Positions 40,656 to 49,978 of a DNA stretch of 64,000 bases are shown piece by piece. How positions within the stretch are numbered: the stretch's first letter is position 1; the number at the start of each line of letters is the position of its first letter. This DNA is from Leptospira abararensis. Its GTDB lineage: Bacteria; Spirochaetota; Leptospiria; Leptospirales; Leptospiraceae. Where the stretch lies: the NCBI RefSeq assembly GCF_016918735.1, contig NZ_JAFFPR010000009.1:159465-223464 (forward strand), read 5' to 3'. A model generated the notes under the pieces. The model searched no databases. It saw nothing but the letters and a program-made list of their open reading frames with translations, and had not been told where the DNA came from. The translations under genes were made by a program, and so were the position numbers.

Positions 40656-42287
40656 ATGGAAAACAAAATGGAATGGTGGAAACAAACTTCAATTTACCAA
40701 ATTTACCCTTGGTCCTTTCAGGATTCTAACGGGGATGGGATCGGCGATTTACAAGGGATTCTTGGGCGTTTGGACCAAATCCAAGATTTGGGTGTGGAAA
40801 CCATTTGGTTCTCTCCCTTTTATAAAAGCCCGGGCGAAGACTTTGGATACGATATTTCTGACTATACCTCCATTGATCCCAGGTTTGGAACCATGGATGA
40901 CTGTGACAAACTCATAAAAGAAGTCCACAAACGAAAGATGCGAGTGGTTCTAGATATGGTGATGAATCATACTTCGGACAAACATCCTTGGTTTTTGGAA
41001 TCTAAATCCTCTAAAGAAAATCCCAAAAGAGATTTTTACATTTGGAGAAAGGGAACCAAAAAAACTCCAAACAATTGGATTTCCATGGTGGGGACTTCTG
41101 GTTGGAATTATGATGAAACAACGGGCGAATCTTATTATAGTAATTTTTTATCCTTCCAACCAGATCTAAACTATCGGAATCCCAAAGTCAAAAAAGCAAT
41201 GTTTGGTGTTCTTGATTTTTGGCTCCATAAGGGAGTGGATGGGTTTCGGCTCGATATCTTTAATTCGATTTATAAAGATGAAAGTTTTCGAGATAACCCC
41301 TCAAGTTTGCGCTACTTCCCCACACCAGATAACCATGATGAGGCGTTCTTTCAAAAGAAACAATACAATTTGAATTTACCCGAGTCCTTTCAGTTTGCCA
41401 AAAAAGTCCGTAAACATATCTCCAAATACAAACAAAAACCATTTCTCATTGGTGAAGTGAGTGGATCGGACAAAGTTTTGAAATCTTTTTTAGGAGAAAA
41501 AGCAGACGGGCTAAATCTTGTCTTTCAATTTGAACTGATCCACTTTGATTTCCATGCCAGTTTTTTTAAAGAGCTTGTAGAAAAAAATGAAAGAGAATTT
41601 CCGGCTCCTTTCACTCCTACTTATGTTTTGGGAAACCACGACCAAAGGCGTTATATCGATCGGTTAGGTGGTGATATTCGTAAAGCAAAAGTTCTCTCTG
41701 CATTTCAGTTTTTGGCAAGGGGGATTCCCGTTGTGTATTATGGGGAAGAAATTGCAAGAAAGGAAGGGCGGATTCCCAACTTCCTTGGAAAAGATCCTAT
41801 AGCTAAAATGAATCGGTTCGTTCCTTTGTTTTTATCCAATCTTCTTGGAATTTATATCAATAGAGACAATTGTCGCCTGCCCATGTTATGGGAGATGAGT
41901 CCCAATGCTGGATTTTCGAAGGGAAGTCCTTGGCTACCTGTTGGTAAATTTCAAGAGGATGATACTGTGATCCATCAAAAAACAAACAAAGATTCCCTTT
42001 GGAACCATTACAGATCTTTATTTCATTTAAGAAAAGGATCTGTTGTTTTGAAAGAGGGAAGTATTCGAACCAAATCTTCCTCTAACTCAGATGTTTTGTG
42101 TTTTGAAAGAATCCTTGGTGAAAAAGTTGTGATCGTTTATTTAAACTTTGGCGAGAGCGATAGTAAGGAGGTGATTCCAAAGGGATCGAAATCTTTGTAT
42201 CAGTTTGCTGGGGCCAAAGAAGTAGAAGGATTTCTCCAATTGGCACCCCATTCCGGGGCAGTTTTTGAAACAAAATTAAAGAAGTAA
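40656..42287 (+). CDS. GH13 alpha-glucosidase (oligo-1,6-glucosidase/trehalose-type)
   Basis: A 543-residue glycoside hydrolase family 13 enzyme. Region I is VLDMVMNHTS, region II GVDGFRLDIFNS with the nucleophile Asp, region III FLIGEVSGS with the acid/base Glu, and region IV VLGNHDQRR. The N-terminus WWKQTSIYQIYPWSFQDSNG and EDFGYDISDY are typical of the oligo-1,6-glucosidase and trehalose-hydrolase group. Exact substrate unclear. No signal peptide, so cytoplasmic. Starts at 40656 or 40668. Divergent from speD; overlaps the STAS gene by 12 bp. Confidence 0.92.
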   Translation: MENKMEWWKQTSIYQIYPWSFQDSNGDGIGDLQGILGRLDQIQDLGVETIWFSPFYKSPGEDFGYDISDYTSIDPRFGTMDDCDKLIKEVHKRKMRVVLDMVMNHTSDKHPWFLESKSSKENPKRDFYIWRKGTKKTPNNWISMVGTSGWNYDETTGESYYSNFLSFQPDLNYRNPKVKKAMFGVLDFWLHKGVDGFRLDIFNSIYKDESFRDNPSSLRYFPTPDNHDEAFFQKKQYNLNLPESFQFAKKVRKHISKYKQKPFLIGEVSGSDKVLKSFLGEKADGLNLVFQFELIHFDFHASFFKELVEKNEREFPAPFTPTYVLGNHDQRRYIDRLGGDIRKAKVLSAFQFLARGIPVVYYGEEIARKEGRIPNFLGKDPIAKMNRFVPLFLSNLLGIYINRDNCRLPMLWEMSPNAGFSKGSPWLPVGKFQEDDTVIHQKTNKDSLWNHYRSLFHLRKGSVVLKEGSIRTKSSSNSDVLCFERILGEKVVIVYLNFGESDSKEVIPKGSKSLYQFAGAKEVEGFLQLAPHSGAVFETKLKK

Positions 42288-42569
42288 ATGCCCGTTAAGG
42301 TTCAGAATTTTTAAGATCTTTTGGATCTGTGGGTTTACGTTGATGAGTAGCAGCGTCACTCCCTGTTTTTGGTATGCCATTTTTTTGTATAAAAGAAGTC
42401 CAAGAACAGCGGAGGATACTTCTTCCACATTAGAAAAATCTAGATAAAGAGAGGAAACACCTTTCTGGAAGATACATGTCATGTCTTTCTCTAGGCCAGC
42501 GGCAGAGTATACATCCAACCGGTTCGACTCAATTCGATAACAATTTTCCTCTATTGATTTTGTGACCAT
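42276..42569 (-). CDS. STAS domain protein (anti-sigma factor antagonist-like)
   Basis: A 97-residue single STAS domain. The pattern LYLDFSNVEEVSSAVLGLLL includes the Ser/Ser pair at the site phosphorylated in SpoIIAA-like proteins. The partner kinase or anti-sigma factor is not in the window. The start at 42569 has GAGGGA 6 bases upstream, and the 35 extra residues of a longer frame look non-coding. Confidence 0.85.
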   Translation of the reverse strand: MVTKSIEENCYRIESNRLDVYSAAGLEKDMTCIFQKGVSSLYLDFSNVEEVSSAVLGLLLYKKMAYQKQGVTLLLINVNPQIQKILKILNLNGHLLL

Positions 42570-42689
42570 ATTGTCCCTCACAAAACAAAGAACGGTAAAA
42601 GGAGAAAATACCTTAGGGTTTGTGAAATAAAAAAAATTGAAAAATTTTTGGATTTTCTTTCTAATTTCTTTCAAACCCTAAAGTTTCAT

Positions 42690-43448
42690 TTATGGATGGA
42701 TATGTGAATTTCTTCTTTTGGATCTAAATTGGAAGGAGTGAGAGGATCTCCACTGATTCCATTTAATCGATATTAGGTCCCAAATAAAATAAAAGATCAC
42801 TCCTGAGTCCAGTTTCGATTGTCCCCAAGTCCGAAGGCCAAAGGTATAACCAACTTCCGCAATTTTTTCTGTACGAACAGAACCCAAAATTTCAAAAAGA
42901 ATTTTATACCCTCTTGGATGAAGTTTTCCTTTTGTTTCTAGATATACCGACTTTCGAATTCCAAAAAATCCACTCATCGGATCGGAAATAGGAACAGGAA
43001 ACAACCACTCAGAAATTTTTGTGGCAAACTGGCTTGCTAATTTTCGGAAAATGGGAAAGTTTCCATAACCACCATCTGGGCTTCTTCTTGTCGCAACCAC
43101 AATATCGTTATCCTTTAGAAGGCGAATGACTTCTGGAATTTTTGTATAGTCATGTTGGAAATCTGCATCCACCACAACTAAATTGTCTCCTTCTGCTTTT
43201 CCATACCCGTATGTGACAGCGGAACTCAAACCCCTTTCTGTAATTCTCACAAAGGGTTTGATTCTTTTGTCATACTCTGCAAGGACTTTCGCAACTTCAA
43301 AAGTCCCATCAGGGGAATTGTCATCCACAATGACGATTTCAAAATCTAAAGATTCTTTTTCTAAGATACGTGAGATTGTTTCTGCACAGTTTTTGATATT
43401 ACCGGCTTCATTATAAGTTGGGAGTATAATACTTGTTTTATTTTGCAT
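42690..43448 (-). CDS. Family 2 glycosyltransferase, polyprenyl-phosphate mannosyltransferase-like
   Basis: A 252-residue soluble GT-A enzyme. ILPTYNEAGNI, IVIVDDNSPDGT, the DxD-type VVDADFQHD and DPMSGFFGIRK match dolichol-phosphate mannose synthase. Such enzymes make the polyprenyl-phosphate sugars used by GT-C transferases; one of those (43786-45393) lies two genes upstream, so the two may act in one surface glycosylation route. A palindrome ATGACTGGTCAT overlaps the start codon, a possible operator. Confidence 0.9.
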   Translation of the reverse strand: MQNKTSIILPTYNEAGNIKNCAETISRILEKESLDFEIVIVDDNSPDGTFEVAKVLAEYDKRIKPFVRITERGLSSAVTYGYGKAEGDNLVVVDADFQHDYTKIPEVIRLLKDNDIVVATRRSPDGGYGNFPIFRKLASQFATKISEWLFPVPISDPMSGFFGIRKSVYLETKGKLHPRGYKILFEILGSVRTEKIAEVGYTFGLRTWGQSKLDSGVIFYFIWDLISIKWNQWRSSHSFQFRSKRRNSHIHP

Positions 43449-43458
43449 GACTGGTCAT
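43447..43458. promoter_or_regulatory. Palindrome at the start of the GT2 gene, possible repressor site
   Basis: ATGAC-TG-GTCAT, a perfect 5+2+5 palindrome covering the start codon. Its core TGACTGGTCA recurs in the palindrome at 45425-45438 before the membrane glycosyltransferase gene of the same cluster. Confidence 0.4.
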
Positions 43459-43474
43459 TTAACTTTTTTTGTTT

Positions 43475-43789
43475 TTAAAAAAGCCCCTTTGTTTGATTTT
43501 TTATACATAACTCTCCGCTTTGGCAGGAATCTGCGATCGCTTTGGAACACTCAGAAAACAATTGGTATTGTTTCGTACAAAGAATTTCGCAGGCAAATTG
43601 ATAGACCTTGGGATCTTGTAACTTCTTCTGGTCTTCATTTAAACAATGACTTGCTTTTTCACAAAGGAGTTTACATCCCGAGGATTGATCTGCTGTGGCC
43701 TTTTGTCCAAACTTAGGAGCATTGTCTTTGGAAAAATCCCAAAAAGAAACAAGGACTAAAAGGAAAAGAAGGAATCCGTATTTTTTCAT
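43475..43789 (-). CDS. Small exported Cys-rich protein
   Basis: A 104-residue protein with an N-terminal hydrophobic segment (MKKYGFLLFLLVLVSFWDF) and eight cysteines in the mature part in CxxxC-like pairs (GCKLLCEKASHC, CEILC, CSKAIADSC, LC). Disulfides outside the cytoplasm are likely. The family is unknown. The start has AGGAGAG at the right distance and overlaps the upstream glycosyltransferase stop by ATGA. Confidence 0.8.
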   Translation of the reverse strand: MKKYGFLLFLLVLVSFWDFSKDNAPKFGQKATADQSSGCKLLCEKASHCLNEDQKKLQDPKVYQFACEILCTKQYQLFSECSKAIADSCQSGELCIKNQTKGLF

Positions 43790-45393
43790 TTTATCTCTCC
43801 TCTTTTCCAAACAGTAATTTCTGATTGGAAGGAACGTTTATCCATCTTTAGTAAGGATCTCAAAGTTTGATTAGAATTTAAGTTCAAATGTTGTTTCCAT
43901 TGAAACCAAGATGTTATTTTTTTCCAATCATCTGTAAGAGTTGTTTCACGAAAGACAATCAAAGTATCTGCATTGGGGCAGGTTTCTTTGTACGTGAGTG
44001 GGAGAGCAAAACTTACTTTAGAGTCTTTGATTCTGTTTTGAATGTCCATTGCTGTCCATGGATTCTCTGCGATCACACAAATCTCTTTTGATTGTATACC
44101 TATGAGTTGTTTGGCGGCGTCCGGGTCTGCCATAGGTCGTATTAGAAAGAACATAACAATCGGAACAAGAATGAGTTGAGGTAAAAAGATTCCGTAAAAA
44201 CGAAATTTTTCATTTTGTAAGGCCAGTAAGGCTCCCACAGTGATGATAATTCCCAAAAGAGAGATTGCAAAGAGAGCAGGAAGTCTCAGAAGAATCGCTG
44301 TGATGACAAAAAGAAAGTAAAAGATAGGAATAGAATATTTATTGTATTTGGAAAGGACCAATCTTTCCCAAGTTTCTGTTTTTAAGGCAGGTAATAAAAA
44401 GAGAAAAGCGATAAAAGGAGTTACATAGTAAGGATCCTTTCGATTTGGCATTAAGTGAAATATGGTAACGGACAATAAAAATACCATAACCGAGATAGAC
44501 CAAATTTGATTTTTTTGTTTCGAAGGTTTCCGTATAGAAATCCAAAAAATGTGGATCAAGGGGATTGTAAATGGAATTGTATAAAGGAGCCACCCACCCC
44601 AAATTCTAAGACCAGACTGATTGGCTGCATAAAATTTCCCCATATTTTCGGTAATAAAAAAGAAACGTAATAATTCTTTTCCAGAACTTGTAAATAGATA
44701 GAGATAAGAGATCCAAAGGATAGGAACTAAGAAGGAAAGAGCAAATAGTAAGAGTGCTTTTTTTTCTTCACGAATCGGACGAAAAGAAATATGAAAATGG
44801 CCTCTTCTTACGCGAACCATTTTTATGTATAGGTAACTGAGTAAAAATAATAAAATATAAATATGAAGGATTGGACCTTTCAGTAAATATCCGAATCCAA
44901 CGAAGAAACTGCCCCAAGCAACGTAGGATGGATTTTTTGTTTTCTTTGATTGATAGAATAAAAAAACATAAAGCAGGGTAAAAAACACCATCGCACCTTC
45001 CATCATAAGAAGGCCAAAGAACTTGAGAGAAACAAATGAGAATGCAAAAGCCAGGGTTGCCAGTTTTGTTTCTTTTGCCGATTGACTGATCGATTGGTAG
45101 AGTTTGTAGAACAAAGTCAAAGTTCCCAGACCAAATAAAAAAGAAACCAATCGTTCCGAAAAATAACTCACACCAAAAATTTTATCAAAGAACATTCCCA
45201 TCCAAAAGAGAAGTGGAGGTTTGTATGGATTGGGAAGACCCGATAAAACAGGAAGAGTATAACTTCCCGCATCCAAACTTTCTCGAATGGACCGAATGTG
45301 CATGATTTCGTCTCCCTGTGGGAAGGCCGCATCGGGAACACCGAGGGTCATTGCGAAAATTGCAGATAGAATCAAAAGAACAGCAAAAAACAT
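43786..45393 (-). CDS. GT39/ArnT-like membrane glycosyltransferase
   Basis: A 535-residue protein with about 12 membrane segments. The first periplasmic loop has PQGDEIMHIRSIRESL, a DE pair at the position used by PMT/ArnT transferases, followed by YKPPLLFWM (the K-P-P-L motif of the ArnT group). It would transfer a sugar from a polyprenyl phosphate donor to lipid A or another surface acceptor. First gene of a coupled unit with the Cys-rich protein and the polyprenyl-P mannosyltransferase; AAAAGGGGTC precedes the ATG. Confidence 0.86.
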   Translation of the reverse strand: MFFAVLLILSAIFAMTLGVPDAAFPQGDEIMHIRSIRESLDAGSYTLPVLSGLPNPYKPPLLFWMGMFFDKIFGVSYFSERLVSFLFGLGTLTLFYKLYQSISQSAKETKLATLAFAFSFVSLKFFGLLMMEGAMVFFTLLYVFLFYQSKKTKNPSYVAWGSFFVGFGYLLKGPILHIYILLFLLSYLYIKMVRVRRGHFHISFRPIREEKKALLLFALSFLVPILWISYLYLFTSSGKELLRFFFITENMGKFYAANQSGLRIWGGWLLYTIPFTIPLIHIFWISIRKPSKQKNQIWSISVMVFLLSVTIFHLMPNRKDPYYVTPFIAFLFLLPALKTETWERLVLSKYNKYSIPIFYFLFVITAILLRLPALFAISLLGIIITVGALLALQNEKFRFYGIFLPQLILVPIVMFFLIRPMADPDAAKQLIGIQSKEICVIAENPWTAMDIQNRIKDSKVSFALPLTYKETCPNADTLIVFRETTLTDDWKKITSWFQWKQHLNLNSNQTLRSLLKMDKRSFQSEITVWKRGEIK

Positions 45394-45424
45394 GATGACC
45401 CCTTTTATCCATAAACGAAGATAC

Positions 45425-45438
45425 TGACTGGTCAGTCA
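45425..45438. promoter_or_regulatory. Perfect palindrome upstream of the ArnT-like gene, possible TetR-type operator
   Basis: TGACTG-GT-CAGTCA, 6-bp perfect arms, 32 bp before the ATG at 45393. The style resembles TetR-family sites. The core TGACTGGTCA also occurs at 43448-43457. Confidence 0.45.
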
Positions 45439-45637
45439 ACGTGTTTAAATTGAAAATGTGAAATAGATTTTTTTGTGAGAAAATTCGGGAAAATAAGAAG
45501 TGGCGAAAAGCGGGAATGATCTACATAGATTTAGACTGCCCTTTCGGATTCTTGGGATTTTGTTTTTGCAAGGAAATTTGGGAGAGAAGGAGAAAAACAG
45601 CTGATTCTCGAACAAAATACTTGAATTTTGTCTAGAA

Positions 45638-46177
45638 ATGATCGGAAAACGGGAGTCTAAGCTCCATTGTATGAATCCTTTATTTGCCGAGAACTATCAG
45701 ATTTTGGAGCAAGGGATTTATCTTTTGGAATCTATTTCGAACGATAGGTATACACAAAAACAACAAAATATGGATGTTTCCATTGGAGGGCATTTTCGGC
45801 ATATCCTGGAGCATTACGAATTGTTTTGGGCAGGTTTAAAAGCAGGCCATATTGATTATGACAACCGGAAACGAAATCCAGAACTAGAAACCAATCGATT
45901 GTTCGCACTGGAATCGATGATAGGTTATGTATCTAGGTTTCGAGAAGAAACTTTCTTTTCGGAAACGCTGACGGTTTCTCAAAATTATGATCCGAAAAAT
46001 CCAATTCCCATAGTAACAAGTAATTTAACTCGGGAGTTGATGTTTCTTGTTTCCCATACAGTTCATCACTATGCTATCATTTCCATATTAGTGAAGTTAG
46101 ATGGTGGAGAAGTTCCCGAAGGATTTGGTTTTTCTCCCGCTACTTTATTTGCAAAAGTAATCGAAAAAGTTAAATAA
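45638..46177 (+). CDS. DinB-family protein
   Basis: A 179-residue (or 168 from ATG 45671) four-helix protein. The metal-binding histidines of the DinB/YfiT fold are visible in VSIGGHFRHILEHYELF and FLVSHTVHHYAI. Members are thiol-dependent S-transferases or unknown. The second ATG is closer to the usual N-terminus (MNPLFAENYQIL); no clear ribosome site decides. Convergent with the SDR gene, 24 bp apart. Confidence 0.78.
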   Translation: MIGKRESKLHCMNPLFAENYQILEQGIYLLESISNDRYTQKQQNMDVSIGGHFRHILEHYELFWAGLKAGHIDYDNRKRNPELETNRLFALESMIGYVSRFREETFFSETLTVSQNYDPKNPIPIVTSNLTRELMFLVSHTVHHYAIISILVKLDGGEVPEGFGFSPATLFAKVIEKVK

Positions 46178-46201
46178 CCTGAACTCGAAGGTTCTGCTTC
46201 T

Positions 46202-47722
46202 TTACCAATCAATCGGAAAGTAGTCTTTTAGAAATTTACCAATCCAATGTTTCCCTGTGTTAACACCATCAAACAGGGGATCAACGACTCGTGCGGCACC
46301 GTCCACAATATCTAAGGGTGGTTGGAAATCATGAAGGTCCTGTTTTCTTTTGGCAAGTTCCACAGGATCTTCATCTGTGACCCAACCAGTATCCACTGCA
46401 TTCATAAAGATTCCATCTTTTGCAAAGTCTTCTGCAGAAGTATGGGTCATCATATTGAGGGCTGCCTTTGCCATATTCGTGTGGGGATGGCGATCTTCTT
46501 TTTTGAATCTATGGAATTTCCCTTCCATGGCGGAAACATTGATGATGTGTTTTTTTCCCGTATTGTCCTTTCGCATAAGACCAACAAGGCGGTTACAAAG
46601 GACAAAAGGTGCTACAGCATTTACCAATTGGACTTCCAACATTTCCGAGGTATTGATTTCTCCAAGCCTTAGTCGCCAACTATTTGTTTTGCGAAGATCA
46701 ACTTGTTGTAAATCTGCATCTAATTGACCCTCGGGAAAAACTGCTTCTAGTTCATGGGAATTGTCGTGAGAGTAGGGGATTTGAGAGAGGGCAGCCGACG
46801 AGCGAATGCCAACTCCTGGTGTTTTATGATTCCAACTGACCGCAAGTGCCGTTGCTGCGTCTTTCATCTCCGAATCCGAACGATAGGAATCTAACTCTTG
46901 TTTGCAGTGCTGGTAAAAACTAAGTAACTTTTGTGCATCTGACGGTAACTCAAGGATCGTTAGTTTTTCTGTGTCCAGGAGGTGGCTATAAAAACCTGGC
47001 GGGCGTCTTACTGTTTGAGCCGCATTATTGATTAGGATGTCTAATCTTTCTAAATGATTTTCTAAAAATTTACAGAAAATTTCTACACTGGGAGTATGCC
47101 TTAGGTCCAATCCAAAGATTTGTAAACGATCCTTCCATAAGTGAAAATCAGATTCTTTGGCAAACCGAATGGCGGAATCATTGGGAAACCTTGTGGTTGC
47201 GATGACTCGAGCACCGGCACGTAACAAAAGTAAGGTTGCCTGGTAACCTATTTTTAAACGAGAACCTGTAATGACTGCTACGGTTCCCCTTAGGTCTGTT
47301 GTTTGGAATCTTTTGGAATAGTTGAGTTCAGCACAGTTAGGACACATGGAATCATAAAAAAAATGAAGTTTTGTGAATGGGGTTTTGCAGATATAACATG
47401 GTTTTGGGTTGGAAAGTTCTTCTGCTTTGTCCCAGGACCATCCTACCGTATTTGAAATTTGTAATGGTGCTTTAAAAACTGCTGTTTCTCTGGCTCGCCT
47501 GATGCCAGTTAAGGCAGTCTTCTGTTTTTCTTGGATTTTGAGTGTTTGTTTTTTTTCGACACGAACCGTGCGGTTTCTCTTGCGAACCTCGTTGCGATCA
47601 GGCCGAGAGATTTTGCCACAAAGGATCATTAGTTCCAACCGTTTTTCTTCGGAGATTGTTACAAGTTCCTTGGGCGAATCCAAAAGAGATTTTAAATCCT
47701 GTAACAAAGAATCAATGTCCAT
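46202..47722 (-). CDS. Zn-ribbon plus short-chain dehydrogenase-like protein lacking catalytic Tyr
   Basis: A 506-residue protein. Residues about 1-105 are a charged helical region; 109-130 form a CxxC...CxxC zinc ribbon (CYIC, CPNC). The rest is a Rossmann short-chain dehydrogenase domain with the cofactor loop [19 protein letters not shown] and IINVSAMEG (catalytic Ser). At the YxxxK site the sequence is HTNMAKAAL: Lys is kept but Tyr is Thr, so a standard proton relay is absent. A 110-residue insertion precedes the active site. Function unknown; possibly a nucleotide-binding sensor. Confidence 0.82.
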   Translation of the reverse strand: MDIDSLLQDLKSLLDSPKELVTISEEKRLELMILCGKISRPDRNEVRKRNRTVRVEKKQTLKIQEKQKTALTGIRRARETAVFKAPLQISNTVGWSWDKAEELSNPKPCYICKTPFTKLHFFYDSMCPNCAELNYSKRFQTTDLRGTVAVITGSRLKIGYQATLLLLRAGARVIATTRFPNDSAIRFAKESDFHLWKDRLQIFGLDLRHTPSVEIFCKFLENHLERLDILINNAAQTVRRPPGFYSHLLDTEKLTILELPSDAQKLLSFYQHCKQELDSYRSDSEMKDAATALAVSWNHKTPGVGIRSSAALSQIPYSHDNSHELEAVFPEGQLDADLQQVDLRKTNSWRLRLGEINTSEMLEVQLVNAVAPFVLCNRLVGLMRKDNTGKKHIINVSAMEGKFHRFKKEDRHPHTNMAKAALNMMTHTSAEDFAKDGIFMNAVDTGWVTDEDPVELAKRKQDLHDFQPPLDIVDGAARVVDPLFDGVNTGKHWIGKFLKDYFPIDW

Positions 47723-47827
47723 AGAACCAGAGTTTTGATTTGAGACAGATGAGCAAGTATCTTTGGGACTGTAAGCTGAGGAGAGGGAAGTGGTAAATCT
47801 TAAACCAGCTAGTCCTATCAGTCAAAT

Positions 47828-48508
47828 TTAAGTTTTTAAAACCCGAATTTTCCGTTTTCCTGTAAATTGAATCGACCCGTCTAGGATGCAACTATCTGTC
47901 ATTTCTAATTTTAAATCTGTTACCTGTTCTCTCATGTTCTTAAGAATCGAAATTACATCCTTGGTATCACAAGTACCGAGGGCTCGAAACAATTTCTCTT
48001 TGTCATAATAGAGTGATGTTATTTGTTGCTCCAATTGTTGTATCATAAAATCCGATTCGTTTGGAGTCGAGACATCTGAGTTTGGGTCTTCGATCAAAAT
48101 TTCACGAATAGGTTTTGTTAAGAATTGTTGGATTTCAGCTAAGTCTTCCTCGTGAATCAATGGCTCTATTGCTATTAAAATATATGTAATGAGGGACGCT
48201 TGGATAATTAACTTTGAATCTGTATTTCCTGTGTTAAAATTTTGGTATTGAACTTGTGTATTGAGTTGCTTCCAAAAACATTTTAATTCAACGTATTTTG
48301 AAAATAAGAGTACTCGTAATTCCTCTTCATCCTCAACGTCTTCTAAAATTTTTAGAAAATTGTTAACAACGGAATTAAACCAAACTTGCGTAAGGTGTTC
48401 GTCCTCTTTTGACATTTCAAAACTCTTTCCCCAGTCTTCAATGTTTTCCATTACAGATCTAGTAAAGGACTCATTTTTTAAGTTATCTTTGATAATTTTT
48501 AATTCCAT
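47828..48508 (-). CDS. Unknown coiled-coil protein, partner of the soluble chemoreceptor
   Basis: A 226-residue acidic helical protein. Residues about 1-140 are an unassigned helical domain; residues about 153-200 hold a coiled-coil motif (QLEQQITSLYYDKEKLF then LGTCDTKDVISIL) that recurs in the 81-residue protein next door. A basic tail (GKRKIRVLKT) ends it. It lies 25 bp after that gene on the same strand, third in the unit that starts with the inverted chemoreceptor. No known family recognised. Confidence 0.72.
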   Translation of the reverse strand: MELKIIKDNLKNESFTRSVMENIEDWGKSFEMSKEDEHLTQVWFNSVVNNFLKILEDVEDEEELRVLLFSKYVELKCFWKQLNTQVQYQNFNTGNTDSKLIIQASLITYILIAIEPLIHEEDLAEIQQFLTKPIREILIEDPNSDVSTPNESDFMIQQLEQQITSLYYDKEKLFRALGTCDTKDVISILKNMREQVTDLKLEMTDSCILDGSIQFTGKRKIRVLKT

Positions 48509-48533
48509 TGTATAAAGGTCCAGTGATTAGGTT

Positions 48534-48779
48534 TTATTTTAACAGTCTGTGGTTTGGAATATAGGCAGAACGAATGGATTCAATAATAATCTGCTTGGAT
48601 TCGATTCGTTTGAAATTTTCTTTGAATCTGTAAAGGCGATTTAGTTCTGATTCTAATTGGTAAAATTCATGTAGAATCACATCAGTGTCGGAAGTTCCTA
48701 GTTGGGATTCTAACTCTTCTTTTTCTTTATAAAGATCTACAATTTGAGTTTCCAAGTTTTCTGCGAGTGAATTGTCCAT
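48534..48779 (-). CDS. Small coiled-coil protein sharing a motif with its neighbour
   Basis: An 81-residue, wholly helical protein. Residues about 7-50 (NLETQIVDLYKEKEELESQL then GTSDTDVILHEF) align closely with residues about 157-200 of the next protein; both contain LYxxKExL and LGTxDTxDVI. It is probably a docking or dimerisation module. It starts 15 bp after the chemoreceptor stop and precedes the 226-residue gene by 25 bp. Confidence 0.75.
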   Translation of the reverse strand: MDNSLAENLETQIVDLYKEKEELESQLGTSDTDVILHEFYQLESELNRLYRFKENFKRIESKQIIIESIRSAYIPNHRLLK

Positions 48780-48794
48780 CTGAGATTAGACTGA

Positions 48795-49919
48795 TTATTT
48801 TTTAAGAGCAGAAATTAAATTAAATTCAACAAGGATACTCCAAGGTCTTTTACTATGTCCAATACGAACTGGCTTTAGAATTCTTGCGATATTTGATTTA
48901 TCAATGAAAGTAAAACTTTCTCCTCTGTGGATGGCTTCCTTTGCCTCTTCTGTGAGTATCTCAGCGTTAGTACCTAAGGATTCAATTTCTGGGTGGGAAG
49001 CAAAATTTCCATTGTAAGTTAGGAGAGAAGTTTTACCGATACCAAATATTTTTTTGGGTGAAAGTTCAGATTGTAACTGTTCCAAAGAAAAGTCGGCACC
49101 AAGGATACCGGCAAATTTTGAATTTAAAAATAAATTGGTCATGAGGCTTGTCATTTTGACGGTTTTCCCTTCGATTGGATAATCGTAGGGTTCCATCATA
49201 ACGTCTTCTCCTAAATCACGCGGGAGGGTATACCATTCATTTTCACCTGCTGTATCGTAACCTAGCAAAGGTTCAATGGAGATTCTTCCGGAATGTCTAT
49301 GGCAATAAGGAACAAATCTACCGTTGGCATCATGTCCTTCTTTGGATTTATATTCTGAATCCATAAGATCAATAACATTTGGTTCACAACAGATGGCATA
49401 AGCAAGTTGTTGTTCGTTTTGGATTAAGTATTCTTGTAAGATCAGAAGCAAATGTTCTCGTTTCATTCCTATATTTGCATGAACCAAACTTTGGATTAAA
49501 AATTTTAAACCATATAAGGAAGTTGCCATAATATAAAATTTGGATTCGAGTTCTTTAGCAATATTGCTTGTCCAAAGTTCGGCGTAGTCTAAAATGGATT
49601 GTTTTTCCATTTCCATGACATCAACGTTTGCAGAAGAATTTTCTAAATTGATGCGGGATAAAATTTCAGAGATTTTTTTTGTGGCTTCGGATGTTTGGAA
49701 GGATAATTTTGTCACCTCATTTGCTACAACCTCAAACCCACGACCGTGTTCACCTGCTCGTGCCGCTTCAATAGAAGCATTTAATGCAAGTAAGTTGGTC
49801 TGTTTGGCTACTTGTTGGATGGAAGAAGCAACCGAACCTATTTCTTTGGATCTTTCACCAAAGGAATCGATAAGATCTTTCAGTTTTCTCATCCCTAGAT
49901 TAGAATAATTATCTTCCAT
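48795..49919 (-). CDS. Soluble inverted chemoreceptor: N-terminal signalling tip, C-terminal Cache domain
   Basis: A 374-residue protein with no membrane segment. Residues about 30-95 contain the MCP hairpin tip ([39 protein letters not shown]) with only about five heptads on each side and few obvious methylation sites. Residues about 115-370 look like a double Cache ligand domain ([52 protein letters not shown]). Ligand binding would thus be cytoplasmic and C-terminal, the reverse of classical receptors. Good AAGGA ribosome site. First gene of a three-gene unit with two coiled-coil proteins. Confidence 0.85.
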   Translation of the reverse strand: MEDNYSNLGMRKLKDLIDSFGERSKEIGSVASSIQQVAKQTNLLALNASIEAARAGEHGRGFEVVANEVTKLSFQTSEATKKISEILSRINLENSSANVDVMEMEKQSILDYAELWTSNIAKELESKFYIMATSLYGLKFLIQSLVHANIGMKREHLLLILQEYLIQNEQQLAYAICCEPNVIDLMDSEYKSKEGHDANGRFVPYCHRHSGRISIEPLLGYDTAGENEWYTLPRDLGEDVMMEPYDYPIEGKTVKMTSLMTNLFLNSKFAGILGADFSLEQLQSELSPKKIFGIGKTSLLTYNGNFASHPEIESLGTNAEILTEEAKEAIHRGESFTFIDKSNIARILKPVRIGHSKRPWSILVEFNLISALKK

Positions 49920-49978
49920 TTCTTATCCTTTATGTTCGTTCTGGCTCTTCATTTATACTATCGGATTTATGATTCGCG

